Origin: JANLTX01 sp049840835
Lineage (GTDB): Bacteria > Armatimonadota > Armatimonadia > Armatimonadales > Armatimonadaceae
Length of the DNA: 64,000 nt
Assembly (NCBI GenBank): GCA_049840835.1
Contig: JASGJG010000003.1
Coordinates: 1,054,001 to 1,118,000, forward strand
Direction: 5' to 3'
Under the pieces are notes generated by a model. It searched no databases. It worked only from the letters and a program-made list of their open reading frames with translations, and was not told the DNA's origin. How positions within the stretch are numbered: position 1 is the stretch's first letter; each line of letters opens with the position of its first letter. A program made the position numbers and the translations under genes. Positions 9,303-15,896 of this stretch are shown one piece after another.

Positions 9303-9367
9303 TCGCCTTTTGTCACGCTTTGAACAAATCATCACGTCTATCTCCGGGTAAGGAGAGAGACCGATTC

Positions 9368-9946
9368 ATGAATAGGAAATATGCGCTGCTATTCGCCGCG
9401 CTCGCCGTGACCGGGATTGCCCACGCCGACGATACGAATTCGCTGACTCAGCGCTTCCGACTGCAGCTAGGAGTGGGGCTGCCTAGCTCAAAAAGCGGCA
9501 GAGACTTTGTAGGAAGTGCTCCGATAGCCGGGGGCCTGAGCTACGATTTAGGCCGAGTCGCTAGCGGCACCTGGGGCGTGTATGCCAACAGCATTATTCG
9601 CACCCGTCAGCTCCGTGATAGCCTTCCCGCCAGCTCCTATGTCAATAGAGGCGCAGAGGGCTTCGGTGTGCAGTATCGCTCCTATCCCACACCCACCGGG
9701 GTGTACTTCGGTGGTGGCATCGGGGCGTACTCTGTCTCTATCTCCACAGTGAACGATTACGGCAGCACCACCAGCACCGCCTCCACCGAAACCTCTACCT
9801 GGGGTGGCAGAGCCTTTATCGGCAAGAACCTGGCAGGCCGGGTCTATCTGGAAGCGGGCTACAACTGGGTGGGCAAAGCAAGTGTGGCCAACGGCCCGGA
9901 GCGCAACCTGAGTCATGCTTCACTGAACGTGGGGTATCGGTTTTAG
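9368..9946 (+). CDS. Outer-membrane beta-barrel protein
   Basis: The 192-residue product begins with a clear Sec signal (MNRKYALLFAALAVTGIAHA, cleavage after AHA). The mature part is made of alternating polar/hydrophobic strands (GVYFGGGIGAYSVSI, RVYLEAGYNWVG) and ends in VGYRF, with the terminal aromatic residue typical of outer-membrane barrels. It resembles small OmpW/OmpA-type eight-strand barrels; the role is unknown. The frame is open much further upstream (to 8951), but that part overlaps the BtpA gene. The ATG at 9368 has the signal peptide and an AAGGAG 12 bases before it. A 170-bp palindromic repeat begins 9 bases after the stop. Confidence 0.8.
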   Translation: MNRKYALLFAALAVTGIAHADDTNSLTQRFRLQLGVGLPSSKSGRDFVGSAPIAGGLSYDLGRVASGTWGVYANSIIRTRQLRDSLPASSYVNRGAEGFGVQYRSYPTPTGVYFGGGIGAYSVSISTVNDYGSTTSTASTETSTWGGRAFIGKNLAGRVYLEAGYNWVGKASVANGPERNLSHASLNVGYRF

Positions 9947-9955
9947 CTTTTGCAA

Positions 9956-10125
9956 GCCCTCCCCCGGCCTCGTTCCTCGTCCACCCCCTCCCCGACTCCG
10001 TGAGGGGAGAGGGTTACAGAAGATGGGGCGCCTGCCGGAATCCCGAGAGGCTTAACGGGTTTGTTTACCCCCTCCCCCAACGAAGTCGGGGAGGGGGTGG
10101 ACGAGGAACGAGGCCGGGGGAGGGC
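9956..10125. repeat. Family B palindromic repeat, 170 bp
   Basis: The ends are long inverted repeats: 9956-10001 matches the reverse complement of 10080-10125 with a single mismatch over about 46 bases. Both begin GCCCTCCCCCGGCCTCGTTC. The middle contains a degenerate GGGGAGAGGGTT-type segment. A 124-bp relative with the same terminal GCCCTCCCCC lies at 31082-31205 inside a gene. The right end abuts the stop codon of the PBP4-type gene, so the RNA hairpin could also terminate or stabilise transcripts of both flanking genes. Confidence 0.85.
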
Positions 10126-10126
10126 T

Positions 10127-11623
10127 CTAATGCCGCTTGCGTGGTTTCTTTTTCGCCGGGGCAGCAGGCTTCTTTTTTTTCGGGGGATCCGGGGCTAATG
10201 TCACGGCGGCGCGGGGCGTATCCATCAGCGCCAGCACGATAGAGTCCTGTACCTGGCGGGCTACAGCAGCTCCGCTCGCCCGGTCGAAGTGGTTCATCAG
10301 TATCGAGAACACCAGCTTCTCGCCCGCCTTCGTGGTCACGTAGCCGGAGAGCGACGATACCCCTAGAATCGTGCCGGTCTTGGCGCGCACATTGCCTTCG
10401 GCGGCAGTCTTCTGGAAGCGACGAGAGAGGGTGCCATCGAAGCCACCGATAGGCAGCGATACCGCGAAGCCGGGCAGGGTGGAGGCCACGGTCAGAGTCT
10501 CCACCATGAGGCGTGGGGTCACTTCATCCAGCCGGGAGAGGCCGCTGCCATCGGCTTGATTCAACCCTCCTGTATCGACCTTCTTGCTGGCAAGCCAGCC
10601 GCGCACCACAGCGGCGCCGTTCGCACTGGTGCCGGGCACGCTGCGCTTCTCCGCGCCGAGCGCTTTGAGCAGGCACTCGCCATAGAGGTTGTCGCTGGTC
10701 TTCAGGAACCGCTTGCAGAGCTCTGAGAGCGGAGCGCTGGCGGTCTCGGCCAGGGTTTGTGCGTTCGCTGGCGCGGTGCCTACAACCACCGTCGCATCAT
10801 CGTCTACCCGCACACCGGCATCGCGCAGGGCACGAGAGAAGCGGAAGGCGGAATAGAGCGCCGGGTCTTCCACAGTTACGGAGAGAGTCACCGGTCCGGC
10901 TCCGGCTTTCACGCGCCCGGAGACCACGACCTCGTTGCGCCCACGCCGACGCTCGGCGCGTGCACCACCCTCACCGCGCTCTGTGGTCTTGACCTCACCG
11001 ACGATATTCACGTAGCCATCGGAAGCTACCGTCGCTGTCTCACCGTCCTGCGCGCCGGGGGTAATGGTAATCCGGGTCACGTTCTCGTTCAGGTTCAGCC
11101 CGCTCACCTGGGCAGAAAAGCCGAACGATTCATCGTCCCACTGCCAGCCCTCACCCAGCGTCTGGTCGTCGAAGTGCGACGCATCCGCCACGATTCGGGT
11201 CACACGAGAGATTCCGGCCTCTTTGACTGCCTTGGCTAAGTCCTGCAGGCGGCTCTCATCCAGCGAAGGGTCGCCCGAACCGACTAATACCAGCTCGTCG
11301 TTGCTAAGCTTCGCCACACGAGTACGAAACACAAACTCCGATCCCAGCTCCGCCAGTGCCGTGGAAGCTGTAAGCACCTTCATGTTCGAGGCGGGCATGA
11401 GCGCCTGGTCCGGATTCACTGCGAATAGCGTTCGTCCCCCCCGGTCCAGTGAGCGAACCAGAAGGCCCACGGTCGCTCTCTGCAGTGCCGGAGCGGCCAG
11501 AGCCTGCTTGATGCGCTGCTCGATAGCCTTACCCGATTTACTGCTTGCGGAAGGCTTCTGAGCGGAGACAGGAGAGGAGACGAGAAGGCCGACCGCGACC
11601 AGTGCGAAGATGAGCCGATTCAC
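10127..11623 (-). CDS. dacB: D-alanyl-D-alanine carboxypeptidase/endopeptidase, PBP4 type (peptidase S13)
   Basis: The 498-residue periplasmic enzyme should cleave the terminal D-Ala or cross-links of peptidoglycan. It has a signal peptide (LIFALVAVGLLVSSPVSAQ) and the three penicillin-binding motifs: Ser79-x-x-Lys82 in MPASNMKVLT, Ser310-Asp-Asn312 in KTSDNLYGE, and Lys415-Thr-Gly417 in RAKTGTI. The large insert between the first two motifs is typical of S13. The C-terminal ~20 residues are very Lys/Pro-rich (PPKKKKPAAPAKKKPRKRH) and may bind anionic wall polymers. The start is a GTG at 11621-11623 with TACAAT 7 bases upstream and no Shine-Dalgarno. The stop directly abuts a palindromic repeat. 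Confidence 0.92.
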   Translation of the reverse strand: MNRLIFALVAVGLLVSSPVSAQKPSASSKSGKAIEQRIKQALAAPALQRATVGLLVRSLDRGGRTLFAVNPDQALMPASNMKVLTASTALAELGSEFVFRTRVAKLSNDELVLVGSGDPSLDESRLQDLAKAVKEAGISRVTRIVADASHFDDQTLGEGWQWDDESFGFSAQVSGLNLNENVTRITITPGAQDGETATVASDGYVNIVGEVKTTERGEGGARAERRRGRNEVVVSGRVKAGAGPVTLSVTVEDPALYSAFRFSRALRDAGVRVDDDATVVVGTAPANAQTLAETASAPLSELCKRFLKTSDNLYGECLLKALGAEKRSVPGTSANGAAVVRGWLASKKVDTGGLNQADGSGLSRLDEVTPRLMVETLTVASTLPGFAVSLPIGGFDGTLSRRFQKTAAEGNVRAKTGTILGVSSLSGYVTTKAGEKLVFSILMNHFDRASGAAVARQVQDSIVLALMDTPRAAVTLAPDPPKKKKPAAPAKKKPRKRH

Positions 11624-11630
11624 GGGGACT

Positions 11631-11652
11631 ATTGTACCGGACGCGGTACACT
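11631..11652. promoter_or_regulatory. Back-to-back -10 boxes of divergent leaderless promoters
   Basis: ATTGTA at 11631-11636 (TACAAT on the minus strand) serves the PBP4-type gene, and TACACT at 11647-11652 serves the membrane-protein gene. They are 10 bases apart, and the TGTACCG...CGGTACA core is a near-perfect inverted repeat. Each -35 would fall over or beyond the opposite -10, so the two promoters probably exclude each other. Confidence 0.5.
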
Positions 11653-11662
11653 GAAAGAGGGC

Positions 11663-12310
11663 ATGGGCAGCGCCGCCATTCGATTTCTAATCCTCAACCT
11701 CGGGCTAGCGCTCTATGGTCTTGCCATCGCTCTCCAGATCGCTGCCGGAATCGGTCTCGCTCCGTGGGATGCCTTTCATGTCGGAATCGCCCAGAAAATC
11801 CCTCACGCCACAGTCGGTATGGCGAGCATCGGGGTCGGAATTGTCATCCAGATTCTGGCCTGGGGCTGGCTGAAGATGCCTATCGGCCTCGGCACCGCAC
11901 TCAATATTCTGGCCATCGGCTGGTGGATAGATCGCATCTCACCGCACTTGCCGCATTATCAGGGCGCACTGGCCTGGGCAGAGTTCGGCACAGGGATTTT
12001 CTTGATCGGCTTAGCTACGGGGCTATACGTCGGCGCGAACTTTGGCGCCGGTCCGAGAGACAGCCTCGCGCTAGGAATCAGCCAGAGATTTGGCTGGCCA
12101 GTGCGCTATGTACGCTCCGGAGTGGAGCTAATCGTGCTCGCCTGTGGCGCGGCCTTAGGGGCGAAGATAGGGTGGGGCACCCTGCTCTTCGCCCTATTAG
12201 TTGGCCCGGCCATGCAGGCCGGGCTACGCGTGTTTGCGCCGGACCGCTTACTTCCCGCCGGTGTAGCGGACCCGCCAGAGCGAGGCCGAGCCGTCATCGA
12301 AGACCAGTAA
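11663..12310 (+). CDS. YczE/YitT-like integral membrane protein
   Basis: The 215-residue protein has five to six membrane segments and family features of YczE/YitT membrane proteins: an N-terminal FLILNLGLALYGLAIALQI helix, GIGLAPWDAFHVGIA after it, a matching GANFGAGPRDSLALGI block in the second half, then VRYVRSGVELIVLACG. The internal symmetry is typical of this family, whose role is poorly known. The start is an ATG 10 bases after a TACACT -10. The last 63 bases overlap the 3' end of the convergent sugar-dehydrogenase gene, and those codons encode a hydrophilic tail. The overlapping Arg-rich frame from 11632 is rejected. Confidence 0.85.
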   Translation: MGSAAIRFLILNLGLALYGLAIALQIAAGIGLAPWDAFHVGIAQKIPHATVGMASIGVGIVIQILAWGWLKMPIGLGTALNILAIGWWIDRISPHLPHYQGALAWAEFGTGIFLIGLATGLYVGANFGAGPRDSLALGISQRFGWPVRYVRSGVELIVLACGAALGAKIGWGTLLFALLVGPAMQAGLRVFAPDRLLPAGVADPPERGRAVIEDQ

Positions 12311-13591
12311 GGAACCGTCCTTGGCGACGGTGACACCGACCGGGCGGCCCCAGACTTCGGAATCGTTCTTCACGAAGCCGGTCATGAAGTCCACGTACTC
12401 GCCCGTGAGCTTGCCTTTCTTATCCACAGGAGCATAGACCACCTTGTAGCCCGTGCGCCGCTGTCGGTTCCAGCTACCGTGCTCGGACGCGAAGATACCA
12501 CCGCGCCAATCCGCCGGGAAGTTATTTCCAGTAGAGAACGCGAGGTCCAGCGATGCCGAGTGGGACTGAAGTAAGACATCTGGCACGATGACCTTGTCTT
12601 TGAGCTCCGGCTTCTTACCCGCATGGCGCGGGTCCTGGTTGCTGCCCATGTAGTAGTACGGCCAGCCATAGAAGCCGCCTTCCTTCACCGACGAAATATA
12701 GTCAGGCACCAGCATGTCACCCAGACCATCGCGCTCGTTCACGGAGCAGAACAGAGTGCTCGTGCCTGGCTGTACGGCAAGCCCTACCGCATTGCGAATA
12801 CCCGAGGCATAGATACGCTCGTTCTTACCGTCCGGGGTGTAGGCCAGCACGTTCGCACGGCGGTTTTCCAGCTTGTTGATATCCGGGTCGTCTACATTGG
12901 AGATAGACCCCACCGAGACGAACATGGTCTTGTTATCGTTACTGAACGCCACGGCGCGGGTCCAGTGACCACCGCCACGCAGGCGCCCACCACCGGGGAT
13001 GTTGTCTACGATCATTTCAGACGGACCGCTCGCCACGGTATCGCCGCTCTGGTAGGGGAAGCGCACCACGGAGTCCGTGTTGCCTACATAGATGTACTTC
13101 GGGTTTTTGCCATTGGGATAGAACGCCAGCCCGAACGGTTTCACTAACCCCCGCGCGAAGGTCTGAATGAACTCTGGCTTTCCATCGTTGTTGGCATCAC
13201 GAATAATCAGTACGCGACCCTGATTGGAGTCCACCGCGAAGATATCGCCATTGGGCGCGGTCTTAACGGTGCGAACCCCCCAGAGCTGATCGGCCACACG
13301 ATCCACAGTAAACCCCGCGGGCACCTTCGGCCAGGCGCCTTCCGGCTGCCCACTGATACGCGGGCCATTGTCTACAGATGGGGTATCGTTCGGTGGCGGC
13401 AGGTCCGCGGGTGTGATCTTGCGGCGCGTGCCAGGGACATCGGAACTCCAATCCCCGAAAGCGGCTTTCCCTGTGAGAAGAGAACCGGGAGCAGCCTCCG
13501 TGCGGGGGCTGGCATCGTTGTTCTGTGCCTGGGAGCAAGCTACCAGGCCAACCAGACCCAACAAAGCCAGAGGAAGGATAAATCGTTGCAT
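12248..13591 (-). CDS. Lipoprotein, PQQ-type sugar dehydrogenase / L-sorbosone dehydrogenase-like beta-propeller
   Basis: The 447-residue product starts with a lipoprotein signal (MQRFILPLALLGLVGLVAC, lipobox LVAC). It then has a six-bladed propeller-like sequence: GFTVDRVADQLWGVRTVKTAPNGDIFAVDS, IQTFARGLVKPFGLAFYPNGK, RNAVGLAVQPGTSTLFCSVNERD and SEVWGRPVGVTVAKDGSLLVFDDG. Glucose/sorbosone dehydrogenases of this type oxidise sugars at the outer face of the cell, often with PQQ; no dedicated partner is encoded nearby. The frame extends to a TTG at 13618, but the ATG at 13591 gives the lipoprotein signal and follows GGAGGG by about 14 bases. Its 3' end overlaps the convergent membrane-protein gene. 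Confidence 0.85.
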   Translation of the reverse strand: MQRFILPLALLGLVGLVACSQAQNNDASPRTEAAPGSLLTGKAAFGDWSSDVPGTRRKITPADLPPPNDTPSVDNGPRISGQPEGAWPKVPAGFTVDRVADQLWGVRTVKTAPNGDIFAVDSNQGRVLIIRDANNDGKPEFIQTFARGLVKPFGLAFYPNGKNPKYIYVGNTDSVVRFPYQSGDTVASGPSEMIVDNIPGGGRLRGGGHWTRAVAFSNDNKTMFVSVGSISNVDDPDINKLENRRANVLAYTPDGKNERIYASGIRNAVGLAVQPGTSTLFCSVNERDGLGDMLVPDYISSVKEGGFYGWPYYYMGSNQDPRHAGKKPELKDKVIVPDVLLQSHSASLDLAFSTGNNFPADWRGGIFASEHGSWNRQRRTGYKVVYAPVDKKGKLTGEYVDFMTGFVKNDSEVWGRPVGVTVAKDGSLLVFDDGSASLWRVRYTGGK

Positions 13592-13627
13592 AGAGTTATA
13601 GTTTACCCTCCACGGCAACCGCTTTGT

Positions 13628-14215
13628 CTACCGACGCGGGCGGTCGAAAACAGGTGGCTCAATGAGGCGGTTTAGCTCGGCGAGCCGAGCATTCAGGGTG
13701 GCCAATGCCTCATCGCTCAGTTCATACTGCCCGCATAGCTCTATCAAGGAACTGCGTTCCCGTTGCCAATCACCCTGCCGCTGTCGTAGATAGGTAAGCT
13801 GTTCTCGCCAGAGCATGAGTTGATCTATCGTGTAGTCTCCAGCGGGTGTCTGTGGAGTAATCGTGCCATCCGGCATAGTCTCCCAGTGCAGATCATGATC
13901 GTCTTCTGTCAGGCACGGATCTAAGAAACGCCTGCCTTCAGCAAGCTCGTCCGGAGTAGGCCAGGTATCGCCTTTGTTCTGGTTGCACTCATGGCAGCAC
14001 CAGTACAGATTCTCATAGACATTGACCAGATCTGGGCGTGCGAAAAGACCATGCTGGGGGCGGTGGTGGTCTATCGTGCAGCCCGCCTCACCACCTAAGT
14101 AGAACTCGTGGGTAAGACAGTAGGCGCAGCGATATTGAAAGTCCTGCCGTAGAAACGGGCGATAGCGCGTGTAGTCGGCAAAGGAGCGCGTGAGCATACG
14201 CCGGGCAAAGACCAC
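13628..14215 (-). CDS. HNH endonuclease, cassette 1
   Basis: The 195-residue protein has a zinc-ribbon HNH core: Cys30-x-x-Cys33, then CTIDHHRPQHG (Asp49-His50-His51), an Asn at 69 in YENL, and CCHECNQNKGDTWP with Cys74/Cys77. The region after it (LDPCL...GTITPQTPAGDYTIDQL) is followed by a predicted helical tail with paired Arg/Leu heptads. This is a metal-dependent DNA nuclease fold; the target is unknown. It starts 6 bases after the stop of a small ribbon-helix-helix/coiled-coil gene, so they are cotranscribed. A related pair lies at 42721-43547 with the same order, small partner first and HNH second. Confidence 0.85.
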   Translation of the reverse strand: MVFARRMLTRSFADYTRYRPFLRQDFQYRCAYCLTHEFYLGGEAGCTIDHHRPQHGLFARPDLVNVYENLYWCCHECNQNKGDTWPTPDELAEGRRFLDPCLTEDDHDLHWETMPDGTITPQTPAGDYTIDQLMLWREQLTYLRQRQGDWQRERSSLIELCGQYELSDEALATLNARLAELNRLIEPPVFDRPRR

Positions 14216-14221
14216 GTGCCA

Positions 14222-14614
14222 CTATCCTCCTGGCTTTTTCGGCTGAGATTCAATAAAGCGTCGCAGGTCGGCCAGCTCTTGATCAACCGCCGCTGCTCCC
14301 GCTTCCATTTGCTTCCAGCCCAGAGACGCACGGTCTATCTCATTAACGCGTTGTTTCACCCGCGCCAGCTCCTGCTCTTCATCGGCGGAGAGTCCTATAG
14401 CGAGTTTCTTATCGATCAGTCGGCGGTACTCTCCCCGAAGCTCTGGAGGATAGCGGTCAGGAGTTTGCTCCTGCTCCTGTTTGGCCTCACCGAGCAAGCG
14501 CCTCAGAAGCTCGGATAGTCCGCCTTCTTGCCGCTTACCCCATTCGGTAAGAACCTCATCTAAGTAGACGGTCACCCGCACTCGCTTGGGAGAGCGTGTC
14601 AGAGTTTCTGCCAT
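14222..14614 (-). CDS. Small ribbon-helix-helix-like / coiled-coil protein paired with HNH nuclease
   Basis: The 130-residue protein has an N-terminal strand-helix-helix pattern like RHH DNA-binding proteins (RVRVTVYLDEVLTEWG, then GGLSELLRRLLGEA) and a charged coiled-coil remainder (about residues 45-120, rich in Glu, Arg and Leu). It could bind its own promoter and/or the HNH protein encoded 6 bases downstream. The start is an ATG 6 bases from a TACAAT box on the minus strand (14621-14626), with no Shine-Dalgarno. I do not recognise a named family. An antitoxin-like role is only an inference from gene order. Confidence 0.65.
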   Translation of the reverse strand: MAETLTRSPKRVRVTVYLDEVLTEWGKRQEGGLSELLRRLLGEAKQEQEQTPDRYPPELRGEYRRLIDKKLAIGLSADEEQELARVKQRVNEIDRASLGWKQMEAGAAAVDQELADLRRFIESQPKKPGG

Positions 14615-14703
14615 ACTCGCATTGTATCACTGGAAGACGTAAACTATGACGTAATGATAGCAATGGGAACCCGCTCCTACCTACCCCGGTACACTTATTA
14701 CGG

Positions 14704-15789
14704 ATGAGAAACGAGTCGAATATCTATGAGGTTCCTTTTGAGTGGGGAGACACCAACCCGCTGATTCTGATTCAGGTCTCTATAAACGGCTCTCGTCCCG
14801 CTCCATTCATGTTCGATACCGGCTCAGAAGCCACACTGATTCTCAACACAAGCTATACAAAGATTCGCTCCAGCCCCGCTGGGCGATCGGTGATTCTCAA
14901 TGAGACAGCCACCATGGAGCAGATCAAGCCAGTGAAACTGGTGCTGAAGTCCGCGCCCACGGACTTCAAAGCCACCATAAATACCGCCTACCGAACCCGC
15001 CTCACGATTCTCGATGAGTTCTACGGCCAGGGCAAGATAGCGGGGATTCTAGGCGGTGATGTGCTGCATTTCTTCAAGGTTCTCATTGACTTTGATGCCC
15101 AGAAAATCAAACTGGGCGAAGACTCTACGAAAGAGCAGATGAACCTTAGTGGGTGGGGGAGTGCCCGGAGGCTAAGCCTGGAAAGAGGCGGTCCCTCTAA
15201 GATATGCCCGGTGGTTCGCCTATTTCCGCAGGGAAAGAACGCGGAGTTCGGCATCATAGACACTGGCGCCAATATCTCCGTGTTTACGGATGAACTGCTG
15301 AAGAGATACACCACTAAGAAATCCCGAATGACCTCTACTGGCGCGGATATGCTGAAGAGTTTTGAGGAGCAGCTTTTTCGTGTGTCTGACTTCGCGCTGA
15401 CCGGGGAGAAACAGCCTGTCTTAGCCCGGCTAGGGAATCAGGCTCGGAACTTCATTGGCATGGACTACCTGAGCCGCTTCAATCTCTATCTGGACTACAC
15501 CGGTCAGGAAATGCTCTTGCAGCCCCGAAAAGTGCCTGTGCTGCTCCGTGGCAACCGTGGTTTCTCGGTGGTGGTAAGCGGCAGGCGAGTTGTGGTAACG
15601 GCTGTGCATCCAGACTTCAATGGCTCGGAGCCACTTCTAGTAGGCGATGAGCTAGTTCTGTCCCCGAACCTGACCCTGATGCAGGTTCAATATCTCTTAG
15701 ATGGTTTCGAGGGCGAAGAAGGCATGCTGACAGTTCGGCGCAATAGTGCTATCCGAACTATCAAATACAAGCGTATTTCTATGTTCTAA
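14704..15789 (+). CDS. Retropepsin-like aspartyl protease with C-terminal PDZ-like domain
   Basis: The 361-residue protein contains two aspartyl-protease lobes on one chain. The first catalytic loop is FMFDTGSEATLIL (Asp38) and the second is FGIIDTGANISVF (Asp186). Each is followed by a beta segment with a flap-like and hydrophobic-glycine pattern (ILGGDVLHFFKVLIDF; FIGMDYLSRFNLYLDY). The last ~85 residues (GFSVVVSGRRVVVTAV, LLVGDELVL, FEGEEGMLTVRR) resemble a PDZ domain. Similar bacterial proteins are often exported, but no signal peptide is visible at this start. The ATG is 8 bases after TACACT (14690-14695), suggesting a leaderless mRNA. The substrate is unknown. Confidence 0.82.
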   Translation: MRNESNIYEVPFEWGDTNPLILIQVSINGSRPAPFMFDTGSEATLILNTSYTKIRSSPAGRSVILNETATMEQIKPVKLVLKSAPTDFKATINTAYRTRLTILDEFYGQGKIAGILGGDVLHFFKVLIDFDAQKIKLGEDSTKEQMNLSGWGSARRLSLERGGPSKICPVVRLFPQGKNAEFGIIDTGANISVFTDELLKRYTTKKSRMTSTGADMLKSFEEQLFRVSDFALTGEKQPVLARLGNQARNFIGMDYLSRFNLYLDYTGQEMLLQPRKVPVLLRGNRGFSVVVSGRRVVVTAVHPDFNGSEPLLVGDELVLSPNLTLMQVQYLLDGFEGEEGMLTVRRNSAIRTIKYKRISMF

Positions 15790-15896
15790 GAATCTTCAGA
15801 ACGCCTCTTGAGAAAAAGCTCAGAGAGTAATGTAAATGTTTAGATAATAGTGTATAGTCGCAGCGGCGATTCCTACTCCCGTTTTAGGAGGGTGCG

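Noticed and set aside
8951..9367. N-terminal extension of the outer-membrane barrel gene
   Set aside because: It overlaps the BtpA-family gene, lacks similarity to anything and hides a normal signal peptide at 9368.
11632..12333. 233-residue Arg-rich ORF overlapping the YczE-like gene
   Set aside because: It is a +1 frame shadow with excessive Arg/Ser; the 11663 frame has clear membrane helices and family motifs.
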